Below, one piece after another: positions 11,015-27,930 of a DNA stretch of 64,000 nucleotides. The DNA is taken from contig NC_053138.1 in assembly GCF_016808335.1 (NCBI RefSeq), positions 12,889,900-12,953,899 of the forward strand, given 5' to 3'. The first letter of the stretch is position 1. Each line of letters begins with the position of its first letter. The translations under genes were made by a program, and so were the position numbers. The notes under the pieces are model-generated. The model searched no databases. It was not told where the DNA came from and was given only the letters and a program-made list of their open reading frames with translations. Source of the stretch: Panicum virgatum (Eukaryota > Streptophyta > Magnoliopsida > Poales > Poaceae).

Positions 11015-11696
11015 GCTGAGCTGAGCATCGCATCGGCATCCATCCATGGGGATGGGGACAGGTAGCTGGCGCTGCTGGTCCGAGAGCGACCATTATTACA
11101 CTGTGCTATTGTTGCTAACTTGCTGTTACTGCTGCTATTGCTATTCATGCTCGATTTTGGACTTGATATATACTGTATATTTGAGTTGCTCGAGGTTCTT
11201 CTTTAATTTCCTCGAAAGCAGAAAATGATTTCCTCTTCCAGCTAGATATACAGTGCCACAGACTGGGTGGATTGCAATTTGTTATTGTTGTCGTAGACAC
11301 CAAACCTGAGAAAAAAAGGCCTCCCCGTCGTTGTTGCTGGATGGACATCGTTGCGTTGATGGGCTTTCTATGTTTTATGGGCTTCTTTCTTGTGGGCCAT
11401 TTCGTCTTCGCCCTTTCGAGCGAGGGTGGAATCTCTAGTCCTGTGCACTCCTAGGCCCGCTCCCTTGCTTCGATTTCGTGCGTTAGGGTGTGCAGAACTT
11501 TGGTCTTTCTTCTTTTTGTTAACCCTGTCCCATTAATATCATAGCAGATTATTGCAGAGGTTACAATTAATGATTGGCTTTGAGATTTCTTGTGAGCAAA
11601 AGCATCTCCTTTTTTATTGTCTGAATATGGGCCTTTTATTTTCTTAGGCGCTCAGATTGTTTGGGCTTTCGGTTCACCAACACAGATGGGATTGTG
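11015..11696. other. 3' flank of the PR-1-like gene
   Basis: Presumed 3' UTR plus AT-rich spacer. No second gene recognised. Small open frames such as the one at 11272-11454 have no recognisable features. Confidence 0.5.
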
Positions 11697-12805
11697 CAGT
11701 GGCGAATCTAGGATTTGAGATTAGGGTGGTACGTCAAGGCAAAATTTTAAATATAAATAATTGATAAGGTATCTTACGAATATATGCAAATCCACAACGA
11801 AGTTAAAAATCTGCATGAAATGAAGCTTACTCACTTATGTTTTGACAATCCTACAGTACAATGGTGCAAGAAGTTACAAATTGCAATATGAAATCATACC
11901 ATGGTTGAACTAGAAGCCTACAGTATGCAGTATGACATCCCTTGCTCCTACAGGGCTAATTGGCTCCCAATCTAGAATTAGAATTCGTAGTCATGTAGTG
12001 CGAGACCGCAGGCTAATTACCTTGCTGGCTTGCTCTAGCTTGTCAATTGGTGTCTTGATGCTTGCAATTTGCAAATGGCAGTGCGAATGATGCCTTTCGG
12101 TTCTTCTTGGTGGACTACACGCTAATGAGGAAGCAAGTGCACCACAGCTTGCAAGCCCCCAGCGCCGGCAGAGCCACCGAGTGGAGAACGACCGTGCAGC
12201 CAGCCTCCACAGGCCGCAGCGCCGGCAGGACTGCGAAGGGCGCCGCCGCCACGCTGCCGCGCGCGTCCAAACCAATGCGCCGTCGAAGCTCGCGGCCGCG
12301 CCTCCGGGTTCCCTCCCTAGCTAGTTTGCCGTTTTTGCCCTGCCGGACTCGGGCCGGTTGCCGTCCGTAAAGTTTTTAAATGAATCTTTCTATATTTGAA
12401 GTACTAAACGTAGATTAATCTCAAAATAAATTACAGAACTCGTCTGTAAATCGCGAGACAAATTTAACGAGCCTAACTGTGCAATGCGTTTTTTATTTCG
12501 TCTAGATTTAAATCTCCATACAGGTGCTGGAAAAAAATTTGGAATTTTAATTTTTGAAACTAAACACGACGCCGGCTTGCCGCTGGCAGTCGAGCTCCGC
12601 GCCGCCGTCCCAAACCCTACACGCTACAAGTTTGGAGGGCTGGAACTCGCGATTCACGAATCCATTGGACGCGGCCAGGTTTTCAGAAGCGCTGGGCGGG
12701 CTGTCTGCTTTGTTAGGGGGCCAAATCCCAGAGTGGGGTTGCTCGACAGGTCTAATCTTAGGGTGGGCCGGGTGGGACCCGGCCCACCCTCTAGATCCGC
12801 CCCTG
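11697..12805. mobile_element. non-autonomous hAT element
   Basis: 1109 bp with inverted ends CAGTGGCGAATCTAG (left) and CAGGGGCGGATCTAG (right, reverse-complemented). A perfect 8-bp target duplication GGATTGTG lies at 11689-11696 and 12806-12813. An 8-bp duplication with CAG-type ends indicates the hAT superfamily. No transposase is recognised. A GC-rich block at 12140-12350 is open in several frames but shows no domain. The stretch 12371-12560 resembles inner sequence of the Tourist-type MITEs found elsewhere in the window, so it may be a nested insertion. Confidence 0.88.
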
Positions 12806-12813
12806 GGATTGTG

Positions 12814-13327
12814 TGCTTAATTTTCCCTGCAAACACTCCCCTTGCCCATTACGGATCTGCACCTGAGTTGAGCAACCACAATGCACGCGTGCGACGGACA
12901 AGTTAGTTTGTCCTACTCGTTCAACAACAAAGCACGGATGGATCATGAAAGAAATCATTTATATTCTCAATTGTCATCCCAAGATCAGGGCGGAGGCAGC
13001 AGGCACAATACGTACATATATGTATCTATATATCTCTATAATCAGTAGGCATGGCACGGGGCTTATTTCTCGTCTATCTAGCAAAAAACCAATCATAAGC
13101 ATGGATTAATACTAGACAGACCTAACAATAACCATATATATAACGGTAACCCTGGGTAACAATAAGCTGGATGGATGGGCAAATGGGAACCCCCTACTCC
13201 CTCCCTATGTACAAATGAGAATACGAGGCCCCATCGATCATCCGTCCTTCCTTGGATTAGTAGCATGCGGTGGTACTCCGCGACTTCTTTTTAATTGCGG
13301 CTTGCTACCAGCTGCTCCAATTCAGCC
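12814..13327. other. 3' UTR and downstream spacer of UGE
   Basis: AT-rich sequence downstream, on the minus strand, of the epimerase stop codon. The part nearest the stop is expected to be 3' UTR. No other gene recognised. Confidence 0.5.
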
Positions 13328-17446
<4,119 letters not shown>

Positions 17447-17671
17447 CGTCTCGCTCTCCTCCTGGGCTCGGCTCGATCCGGAGAGGAAGGGGAGGGCAGG
17501 GGAAGGGTGGGAGAAACAAGGGGGAGGAGGATCGCCCGGAGTTCGGCGGCGGTGGAACGGAGCGACGGGCTGTGCGTGCGCTGGATGAGTTGCACTGCCC
17601 CCGACTACTTGCTCTCTCTTTCTGTGTGTTGGTTTCGCTGGGTTGGCAACCCGCAGCGGCTCATCTCCGTC

Positions 17672-17681
17672 TCATATATAG
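17672..17681 (-). promoter_or_regulatory. TATA box of UGE
   Basis: CTATATATGA on the minus strand, about 225 bp upstream of the ATG. Transcription would start near 17640, giving a 5' UTR of about 190 nt. Confidence 0.6.
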
Positions 17682-18921
17682 CCGCTCGGCCGGCCGGACC
17701 GGTCCCTGGGCCGGGCCGGGCCGGGCCGGTGGCGCGCGAGGATTCGGGACCCTGCCCTGCCTGCCACGATGATGGATGATGGATGATGGATGATTGATGA
17801 TGCAGGAGGGAGGCCGCCGGGAGGGGAGCAGATTTTTCTCCCCTTTTCGTGCGACTGCGTCCGCGAGCGACGGCGATCCCGCCGCGATCCGATTCGATGC
17901 GCGCGAGCCACGTCGGCCGCGGCTCGAGCCGACGAGCCCTCAACCGTCCAGGTGCACGGCTCCCCCTCTCTCGCTCTCTCCCCGTATCGCGTACGCAATC
18001 CTTGATCGAATTTGCAGTAAAATAGTAATCGTGTCTTGTCAAAACGGGACAGTAAGATTTTATTTCCTTTTTTTAGGAAGGATAAGAATAATATGAGATC
18101 CGCTCTGTTGCATCTTCCCGTGCCGTCTGCATCTGACACCTGAATCTTCTGCCTTTTTTTTTGTTAGGGGGTGAAAAAATTTTCTCTTTTGACCACTAAT
18201 TAGAGGTATGAAATGAAATTTAATTATAAAACATCCTCCATAATTATAGTGTTGTAGCATGTGCTGTAACTAATAAAGTTTTTGATCGCATGATTAAAAG
18301 ATGATTAGGAGTGGTTACTGTAGTATTACTTTAGCCAACCATGATGGAACTTGGCTTATTAGATTTATCTTGAAAAATTACATCCATTTAGAAAAAAGAT
18401 ACACAAATAAATTTTATTTAGTAAATTTTATTTAGTACTCTACATATACATTCATCTTTTTTGAAAAAAAAATTCAGGATGCTAACCGAGCAGGGCACCT
18501 GCTGATGTGACTTTCTGAACGGCCAGGGCAGGGCGCCAGGCAAGTGGGGCGGCGACGGCCTGGACGATAACGAACTACAGTATCCATCGGGACGAAAGCG
18601 ATCGATGACATGTCCATTGGAATTGAATGGCAAATGGTCTCTGCAGACTGCTGCAGCGCGCGGCTTCGGCCGTTGCAACGCGCACAACTGTCGACAGCCG
18701 CTCGTCCAACCAACCGCCTTGCTCCAGCGTACGCATGGACCCACCCGCCGCCCCGCCGCCCGTTAATGCGCAAGCAAGACCAAGCGGCCCCCTGCTGCGT
18801 GCGCTTGTTCGTCGCCGGCCATGTGCCCCCCGTCGCCGTCGATTGGCCGGCGCCCCCCGCCGCGGCCGGCGCCACACGTCTCGACAGCGTGCGCGAGGTG
18901 ACTTGGGATGCAGCACTGTGA
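17682..18921. other. intergenic upstream of UGE
   Basis: No gene recognised. GC-rich stretches at 17800-17960 and 18640-18900 are open in several frames without domain similarity. About 18172-18460 is AT-rich and resembles the inner part of the MITE at 18922, so it is probably a degraded relative. Confidence 0.5.
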
Positions 18922-19264
18922 GCCCGTTTAGTTTCCAAAAATTTTCACGCACTACAGTAACTTACAATGTTTGACCACTAATTTGAAATATTAAATGTGG
19001 ATAACTGACAAAATTCATTTCATAACCCCAGGTGAAATCGCGAGACGAATCTAATGAATCTAATTATACAATAATTAGACAATGTTGTGCTACAGTAATC
19101 AACCTCTAATGACAGATTAATTAGCCTTAATAGATTCGCCTCGCGATTTCCCGTCCATCAGTGTAATTAATTTTATAATTAATCTATATTTAATACTCCT
19201 AATTAGTGGTCAAACGGTCCCAAAAATTTTTGCCCCAAAATTTTTTTGGAACTAAACGGCCCCT
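18922..19264. mobile_element. MITE with GGGCCGTTTAGTTCC-type ends
   Basis: About 343 bp. The left end reads GCCCGTTTAGTTTCCAAAAA. The right end, reverse-complemented, reads GGGGCCGTTTAGTTCCAAAA. The centre holds an inverted pair GCGAGACGAATCTAATGAATC / GATTCGCCTCGCG. The same core recurs at 56353-56710, which has TTA duplications, so a PIF/Harbinger (Tourist) assignment is likely. I could not fix the duplication at this copy. Confidence 0.75.
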
Positions 19265-19441
19265 GTGTGTACTCCATCTCGATGGAGTAGCTGCTCTACA
19301 CAACCCCCGTGACAGTGATGCGCATCAAGGCCTCTCAAAAGACCTGTATCATTCATCCCGCACGCACGGCACAACACGGCCAGGTACTACTCCATCGACC
19401 ATGGATGCGGATGTGTGTATTCGTGCTCTATATATGTTTAA

Positions 19442-21187
19442 GGGAAAAGTCTGTTTTTGGACCCTGAACTATCACGATCGTCCGATTTTCAACTCTGAAC
19501 TCCAAAACCAGACATCTTGCACCCTCCAACTATCGAAACCGTGCAAAATACACCCCTAAACCAAATCCACCCCGGTTTTCAGCCACGTCACTCGTCCACG
19601 TGGCGCCAATGGCCACGTCAACTACCATCTCCTCTCTCTTTCTCTCACAGACAGGTGGGCCACCACCTCTCCTCTCTCTTCTGTCTTTCTCCTCGCACCC
19701 CCTGCTCTCCCGGCGCACGCCCTCGCCGGCGCCGCTCCTCGCAACCCCTCTCGCCGGTGCCGCTCCTCGCACCCCCGTCGCCGGCGCCAGGCGCCGCCCT
19801 CACTCTCCTCTCCTCCCTGCGGGGCCATGGCGGGCCCTCACCCTCCTCTCCTCCCCGCGCAGGCGGCGGAGCTGGCTCGCGTGCCGGCCGCGGGCCGCGG
19901 CGGAGCTGGCTCGCCGGCCCGCGTGCCGGCGGCGGCCAGGCGCAGCGCCAGGCGTGGCGGAGCTGGCTCGACGGTCCGCGCGCGGGAGACGGCCGGGCGC
20001 GGCGGCCAGATCCAGCCCGCCGCCGCCGCCTCCTTGCCACGCGGAGGGGCGCGCAGAGCTCCGCCATGGCGAGGCGGAGACGCGCAGCGGCGGCCATGGT
20101 GGGGGCGGCAGCCCGCACCGGAGCTGAGCTCGAGCTCGCGGTGGATCCGACGCACCTCGTGCTCGAGCTCTGGCTCGAGGAACCAGCAGAGCGCGGTGGC
20201 CGGATAAGTAGCTCATCGCCTGCCACCATGGATGACAGTCGCCGTTGCTCACGCAGGAGGGAGAGAGAGTGGGAAGGGGAGGCGAGCTCGGAGCCTTCGC
20301 TGCCGTGCAGCCTCCACCGCGCCGCTAGCGCACGGGCCTCCGCCGCGCCGCCGCGCGAAGGAGCCGTGGGGGCGGGCCGGGTGGCAGAGGAGCAGGAGAG
20401 GGAGTGAAGAGCAGGGGAAGGAGCCGTCGCCCGCAGCACCCGCCGGGGGCCGCGGCCGAGCTCCGCTCGCGGCGCTGCCGAGCTCCGCCCGCACTGCGCG
20501 CTAGGGGCCGCGACCGAGTCCGCCCGCGCCGCCGCCAGGGGGACTGCGGCCGAGCTCTGCCCGGAGCAGGGTAGGAGCCGTGGGCGAGGAGGAGGAAGGG
20601 CGCGGAGGAGAAGCCGGCGTGCGCCCCACCCCGCCCTCTCGCCCAGTCCGTGCCACTCCGCCTTCGCCTTCGCCGCTCCGCGCCCTCCTGCGCGCACCAC
20701 CGCTCCCCGCCCTCCTGCGAGCGCCACCGCCTCGTCGCTCCGGCCGCCGCGCACCGCGCGTCCGCCTGCGGCCGTGGGAGGAAGGGAGGCCTGGGCGGCC
20801 GGGGCTCCATCGACGGGTAAGCCGGAGGAGACCGGTGACGCCGCCGCGGGGACAACGCCATGAGGAGGTCCGCGCGGGCACAGCGCCGCCGCCGCGGCCG
20901 ACATCGAGGCCGGCGGCGCCGACGCGTGTGGGCTCGTGGTGGCGGGGAGGAAGAGAAGATAGGGGGTATTTTGGTAATTACCGGTGGATAAAGACACGTA
21001 AGAGTGCCAAAGTGACAGCCACGTCAGAAACAGGTGCCACGTCATAGCAAAACCGGAGTGGTTTTGGTTTAAGGGTGTTTTTTTGCACGGTTTCGATAGT
21101 TGGAGGGTGCAAGATGTCTGGTTTTAGAGTTTAGGGTTGAAAATCGGACGATCGTGATAGTTCAGTGTCCAAAAACATACTTTTCCC
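19442..21187. mobile_element. Mutator-like element, Pack-MULE type
   Basis: 1746 bp with about 138-bp terminal inverted repeats (19442-19579 and 21050-21187) that match at roughly 90 percent by eye. A perfect 9-bp target duplication TATGTTTAA lies at 19433-19441 and 21188-21196. Long inverted repeats with 9-bp duplications define Mutator-like elements. The interior (about 19660-20970) is very GC-rich, with no transposase signature. This is the arrangement seen in Pack-MULEs that capture GC-rich gene fragments. Frames of 296 codons (19517-20407, plus) and 466 codons (19645-21045, minus) are open, but their proteins are low-complexity Arg/Ala/Pro/Gly runs and I do not recognise a parent gene. 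Confidence 0.9.
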
Positions 21188-21196
21188 TATGTTTAA

Positions 21197-22124
21197 TTAT
21201 CGATCTCATCCTGTGGTCTATCTATCTCGCGTCACGTGCATATCCGGATAGAGCTTCTGATCTTTATGTAGCTATCTGAGGTGTGCATGGGAGTGACAAA
21301 GGCCGGTGGTACGAGTAGACAAAAACAAAAGGCGAACCTGTGCGTCACATATATACGGCCGACCTTATCCATCTCAATTTCAGCATATGTGACGAAGCAG
21401 CAGCGCCCAGCGGCGACCTGGAAACTAAAACGGGGCCGGGAGAAGGATGGAGGCGTGTGAGGTTTGGTCTTCGCTCGTTCCTTGGACACCGACCTGCATG
21501 CGTAGTGATCCACGTCCACACGCTTCGGGGATGGATGGATCTTTGATCTTTCCTTCTCTCCTGCCCGCGCGCAGGCTGCACATTTTGCAGGAGGCTATTG
21601 GATGTTTGCCGTCAGCCATCGTCTCAATCTCACGGACTTTGTGGTAAGGCTCCGGCTTCCGGCAGTTGTAGCCCTAAAAACATTTTGAAGGTGAAGCGGC
21701 AAAAATGGCTTTGCTTGAGAGAAGGTAGAGCAGGCGGAGCCAAAAAACTAACTCCATCTACTCCAGCTCTGGCTCCACCCTTCTCTGCAGAAGCCGGAGC
21801 CCTCCCAAAAGGGCACTCAATCTCAGTCTCGGTAATTCTCAATTTTCTAGAAAAATAAACCAACCATCATTCTTTTAAACGTGATTTAATGTTTGCACAA
21901 GTTTTAGACCATATGCATATCCATGCATTGTAGACAAACCGGAAACATCATACAGATGCTGGCACAATAAGTAGCTAATAATGTGTTATTAGCCACACGT
22001 ACACCTGGTAGCTAGAGCTGTGCTTTCGAGTGAAGCTGAAAATTAAACCGGCTCTTAATGAAATTTGCACTAGCCATTGAAAGTTAAAATATTCATGTGG
22101 CTAGTGCAACAAAATGCTATTTTG
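21197..22124. other. intergenic, no gene recognised
   Basis: AT-rich spacer with short open frames of no recognisable content. It includes the small inverted-repeat element at 21648-21801. Confidence 0.5.
21648..21801. repeat. short inverted-repeat element with GGCTCCGGCTTC ends
   Basis: GGCTCCGGCTTC at 21648-21659 is perfectly inverted as GAAGCCGGAGCC at 21790-21801. About 130 bp lies between. No target duplication is obvious. Confidence 0.5.
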
Positions 22125-22485
22125 ACTATGGATAATTTGATTAAGCGAAAATGGTAGGGGGAGGGAAAATGTGCCTTCTGCACAGAAAATGAAACCGTTC
22201 AACACTTGTTTTTTCGATTGCCCAATGGCCAAGCTCGTGTGGACCTTGGTGGCTATGGTGGTCAGGGCTCGCTGCAGACCATCAACCATGGAGTAATTTT
22301 GGCTCTCGGTCAATAGAGTCATGCCTGATGGAGGCAAATTTCATATGGTGGGCCTGGCGGCCATACGCCGGAGTATTTGGAGAAGCCGAAATAACATGCA
22401 TGTTCTTTGGAAAAAAAAACTTGTCAGATACCCAACTCAGATCATTTGCTTGGCTTCCTCTTTTATTTCCTTTTGGGCATAACTA
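22125..22485 (+). pseudogene. LINE zinc-binding region (zf-RVT) fragment, broken
   Basis: Plus-strand sequence encodes CAFCTENETVQHLF, then in the next frame FDCPMAKLVW, and later KFHMVGLAAIRRSIWRSRNN. This is the pattern of the zinc-binding region at the C-terminus of plant non-LTR reverse transcriptases. It is disabled by a frameshift within the HLFFDC motif and a TAA just after STME (near 22292). No upstream reverse transcriptase domain remains, so this is a severely truncated, dead copy. Confidence 0.75.
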
Positions 22486-24764
22486 AAAAGATAAGAAGTT
22501 CCGTGGAGGCAGCGGAAGCTCTCGAGAAGACGGCGTTGGCTTTTCACCCCCTCTGAAATTTTTTGTTTGGGTGTCTAAACACCTTCTGAAAATGTACTCC
22601 CTCTGGTGAGTTGCAGTCCTACCCTCTGGTGAGTTGCCATCCTGCTATAGGTGCTGGCTTGACAAACCTGAACCAAAAAGACTGCTGTAATTTCGTTGCT
22701 CTCACCAGTAAGGCAGTAATGAAATTCAGGCAAAAGTTCAGGTTGGAAAAAAAAAAGAAATGGGAGTCGCTTTGCGCCCCCCGCCCGAAGTGTCGCTGAT
22801 TTGTTCCTCTTTTTGCGAGGAAAGGCAGCAGCTTTGTTTGTTGCTTTGCGCCGCGCGCGGGGCGCATGCACGGGCACGGGAAAGGGGCCCCGGATCCGCT
22901 GGCTTGCCTTGCATCGCGAGCGAGCGAGCATCTCGGCCCCGTGCCTTCCAGTGATCCCGTCCGTTCCCTTGCTTTTGTTCTAAACGCGGGGACGAAGGGG
23001 CGGGCGACCTGCTGGGCCTGTGCTCGCTCCTCCCCATCGCGTGAGCCCTAGAAAGTTCCACTTCCTTCAGGATAGTAGTCAGCGTGTATCATGCAGTACG
23101 AGTATTTTTTTGTTTGTTTATGCTACAAACAATAAAACAAAGCACGCATGTCCCATTGTCTCTGTGTACGCGCAGTACAACAACCAAAAGGCACAGGGAT
23201 GGCCGGATGGTTGAGTGGCCGGCCTGCCCGCGGCCGATCGGCTTCCATCCTCCGACCCACCGGCAAAACAACAAGCACGCATCGATGATTCATGTTGTTT
23301 TTTTTTTGGTCTCTGATGATCGATCCTCCTTTGCTCACTCGATCACTCTTCGGTTGACAACTGGGGGGCTGGGGGGTTGGAGTAGCAAGAAGCAAGTGCT
23401 GGTACCTCCTAGAAACTAGCGCGAGCATTTGTTGAAAAGCGACACGCGATGCCTGTCTTTTGTTGGGCCACGCCAAGCCCCACGGCCCCCGTTCTTTAAT
23501 TTGGTTGACCTGATACGGTGGTACTCTATGAAAGCTTTTGCTCCTAGTCAAAGTTTCTTCGTTCATTATAAGTTTTGGATTTGGACAAACATATCACCAA
23601 AACTCTAAAATTTTTACTAATAGTATGTCAAATTATAGTTCACTTTAATATTCAACCTTTCTTTTACCCAAGCGATTCGACAGGACACCACTGACTTACA
23701 AACGTATTAATGCCGACTACCCACATCAATTTCCAAAATAGAAGCAAGCTAAGCTAGCTAGCTTCAAAGTTAGAGTCAACGCTCATACTCCAGTTGACCT
23801 TGCTTGCATGGTGGAGGGTATGGACCCTAGATATTGCTTTCGGCGTAAGTACGTGGAAATATAGGCAGAATATACACGTTGAGTGGAATTTACCGTACCA
23901 TCATCCAACCGCTAGTACTTAAAATAGAACCAATATTAAAAACGGTGAGCATTCATCCAAGGTACTCTGAACTTAGCGCAGTATATAGTTTACATTCAAA
24001 ATTGTGGAAAAGATAAATTATTGTATTTCGTACTGTGCACACATATATTCACCTGAAGTTGCCATTTTCATATGATTTTTCTCGAAATGATTTCGAATTC
24101 CTTTTTTCTTCATATATACTGAAGTTCTTTCTTACATGGTAGGCGTGTCTACATGCTGTGATGAGCAGGAATCGATGGATCCCCTTGTTCTTCAATTCGT
24201 GGATGCATGCGCGCGTGCTTAATCAGTGCGCGAGAGCCTAATAAGAATATGATTGGGAGGAGCAGCATGCTAAATTCCGGTGGAATCAGTACGTTGTCAG
24301 TGACTTGGTGCATCACGGAGCTGCTCTTCTCTTTGTGTGACAAACAATGCACTAGCATCCAAATTCCAAATATTTTCCAAATGCAATAAATTCAGCAGAA
24401 TGTATGGGCATGCAGGGAGAGTAGCTGGCAATCATTTATACGGTTGGTAATACAAACAATTGGAAATGCATCTTTGGCTGGACCAATGCTGTTAACGGCA
24501 AGACAAGATGCAATCAAGAGGATCGATGATGCATGCATGGGTGCACTGAGACTGAGAGGTGGCTAGCGCACATGCATGCGCCGGCGGATGAGACACGCAT
24601 GATTGGTGGTGTATATGATTACTTGGTGGTCGTATGATTCAGTATATACCAATATAATTAATACCATAGCAGCTGCCTGCCAAGCCCAACTGATGACAAC
24701 TCTGGCTCGCCGTTTTGTAACTACTCTTTGCATTCAAGTGTGTGTCTATATATATATATGCGCT
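22486..24764. other. intergenic, no gene recognised
   Basis: 2.3 kb without a supported gene. It is GC-rich at 22780-23050 and AT-rich elsewhere, with several CATGCATG-type runs (about 24200-24560). Short open frames show no domains. Confidence 0.5.
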
Positions 24765-25539
24765 AATCTACACCCTAGGTGTAGAATGTAGAATAGCATT
24801 CTACACCTAGAACCCAACCGACCAGCCAACCCAGCCTATGCGCCCGAGACCCGCACCAAAACCGCTCGACCCATCAACTTGACCCACCCTGCGCCAGATA
24901 CCCCCCCGGCACCCACACCCTGATCCTGATCCCAAATCACAAATCAGGAACGCGAATCCCCGGCGGCGATGGCGGGGTGGCGGCGACGACGAAGCGTGGC
25001 GTGGCGAGCCTAGCCGCGCGAGCGAGCGGCGGAGGCTGTAGGGCCGACCTGCGCCACCCATGCTGTGGCATCGAGGAGAGGGGCGCGGAGGCGGCTCAGT
25101 GGCATCCTCGAGCAGCCGGGTGCGGCGCTAGCGGTGGAGTGCCGACTGTGACCGGCGGCCGCCGGGCGCATTACACATGCAGTCCTGCCCACATCCGCCC
25201 GCGCCCTTGCGCGGCACTCGCAGAGGCCTCGAGCAGCAGCTGTGGGGTTGACTCTTCCTTTCTCGTGCCGGGCCCTTGCGCAGCAGCCGCGGTGGCTTGG
25301 GCGCCCCCCAGCGGAGGAGCACTGCTGCCTGACCGGGAGGGTGCGCAGCTCGAGCTCCCTGAGCGGGGGAGTTGAGGCGGTGCATGCTCCTGCTTCATGG
25401 CTCATTGGCAGGTTTGACATTTTTTGGTGAGCGCCCGTTTTCACAATGCATAGCTCCACTTTTTTTATCGACAAAGCGCATCTCCTTTCCTCCATTGCAT
25501 TTGATCATGCATTTTTTTCGGTAGTTTAGTAACTTATGT

Positions 25540-27930
25540 TTGCTTTAGTTTCAGTAGTTTATGAGAGCATCCAGTTTCAGCATCCTTTTCAGTAGTTCAT
25601 TAGGTAGTTCAGCATCCTTTTCAGTAGTTCTGTAAGCAGTTTTCAATTAAGTAATTTGTTACTGCAAGCATAAATTTTTTATTGCTTAGTTTAGGCTCAG
25701 CAATATGTTATTTTCAGTAGTACTACAGTAGTTGGGTTAGCATTTAGCATCAGTAAATTCCAGTCATTACTGAACATATGATGCTGAGTTAGTATAGTAG
25801 TTCAGTAGTCATTACTAAACATTTCACTACGGAACCTCATGAGATTAAATATAGCTCGATCAGTAAGAAAACTACTGAAACTACTCAACATAGTTTGAAT
25901 AGTCTAATTACTGAACCTTCTAGAGCCAGATACTGATCTCGACGGCTAAGAACAAAACCAAAAACCATGCTATAAACTACTGAAACTCAATTACATGAGT
26001 TAGTATAGTAGTTCTATTAGCTTCTAGTATGAGTATTTTTTTTGTTAGATCAGTAGTACCTTGGCTTTTTCTCTATGGCTCAGTAATATTCTCAACACCA
26101 TTTTATCAGTAATTACTAAATGTTGATGTTCTAAATTGAGTAGTTAGGCTAGTAGTATCAGTAATTTGTTAGGTTTAGTAGTTAGATCAGTATTTTTTTC
26201 TGAGTAATGGTGACCTGAACCGAGTACGTAATCTATTAGTTCAGTAACTAGTCATCAGTGAACTACTTGATCAAACAACAAAATACTAGACTACCTAACT
26301 ATATGAGTTTTTAGGCTAGTAGTTTTGATAGGACTTTAAGTTTAGTTGTCTGGTCTAGATTTTTTTATTACTGAGTATTGGATGATCTGAATTGAGTAGT
26401 TAGTCGAGTACTTCTATTAGCATTTTTTGGTTCAGTAATTTTTTTATTTCAAGCACAATTGTTCTTTTTTCATTTTTATTTTAAGCTCAGTACTATATTA
26501 TTTCAGTAGTAGTATAGTACATGTGTTTCTAAGTAAAGCAGCAACCCAGTATTTTAGTAGTACACATCCAACAATTTCTATGTATGTCTTGGATTCAGTA
26601 TTCTAGAGATCTGATATTCAGTACCTATGTATATCTTGAATTCAGTAATTTTTTGGTTTGTAAATAGCCTAGAATTTTTTCTATTATTGATGCTTGATGA
26701 GAAAGAACTACACACCAATTCTTTCGGATATGGGTTCATCCTACCACCCTCGCTTGCGGTAGGTATATAGTAATCCAGTAATAATTACAAGTACCAGTAA
26801 TCCCTCAATACCCAGCAATTATCAGTAATCCAGTAGTACTAGGTGGCATTTAAGTTATTCTCGTTAAAACAGTAACCCAGTAATTCAATATCCTGCATGT
26901 CTCACTCTGTGTTTTCTCAATAATCTTTTTTAGAGTTTTATCGGTGGCAGGTTCATGTGGGCATGGCACTCTTTTTCCGATTCATCGTCTCACACATACG
27001 ATAGTGATAGTACTAAACTTGACAACGGAGAGGGTTCTAAGAGAAAAGAAAGATGCTTCATGCCTTTTCCGAAGACTTTTTTTTTACATGGATTCAGTAA
27101 TCCAAAGAAGTAGCTATTCAGTATTATGTACTTTTTTCAGTAGTTTCTCATATTTTTGGTGAATTATTTTTTCCAGTAACACACCATTCAGTAATTCAGA
27201 GATCCATTATTCAGTATTTTCTATGCACATTCAGTTATTTTTCTCATATTTTTGGGTAATTCAAGACTTTCACCAATAATTATTTTTATTACACTCGTTT
27301 GGGTTCAATAAACGCAGAGATGAGCAGCTCCCCCTCTCTTTTTTTTTGTGGTTCAGGACTTCCACTAGCACATGTAGATTCCTTTAACAAATTCATACAG
27401 CAAATCCAGAGTAAATACTAGATTACTAAACTACTGAACCATCGAAGAGCCAGATACTGAAATTGATGGTTAAGAAGAAATCTAAAATCCCTTATAAATT
27501 ACTAAATTCAATCACCTCAAAACACACAGATATAAGTTGTGAAAGGAGGAGGAGTAGTAGCTTAATTAATGAGAGAAGAAGTCCAAGTGCTTCATTATTT
27601 TTCAAATTCCAAAGGAAGGTTCAGTAATTTTTTTCGAATCTGCTCGATGCAGTACATCTCCAAGCATGCCCAATCTTCTCACCACACTACACCTCCACGG
27701 CTCCACGCATGGTGTACTCGCCGCCCGACGCTCCCTGCCTGGGCGGGTCGCGCCCAATCTTTTTGCACAACTAGGTACTACTTACATGCTTTTCAGGAGT
27801 CCAGCAACTTACGTTTCCTTTTAATTTCAGTAGTTTAGTAGTTTATGAGAACGCCACATCCTTCAGTAATTTTTTCAAATCATAGTGGAAGGTTCAGTAT
27901 TTTTTAACCCCCAATCTATTCGCCATGGAA
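25540..27930. repeat. CAGTA-rich AT tract
   Basis: About 2.4 kb in which the core CAGTA (as TTCAGTAGTT, TTCAGTAATT and the inverse ACTACTGAA) recurs dozens of times at irregular spacing and in both orientations. It is not a simple tandem array: spacing and flanks vary. No gene is visible inside. Its role is unknown; clustered short motifs inside transposons can be transposase-binding sites. Confidence 0.7.

Noticed and set aside
19517..21045. Long frames on both strands of the Pack-MULE as host genes
   Set aside because: Compositionally driven Arg/Ala/Pro runs within a transposon; no recognisable fold or intron.
23195..23240. tRNA-like stretch GGATGGTTGAGTGGCC
   Set aside because: Only a D-arm-like word; no acceptor stem, anticodon arm or T-arm in the right places.
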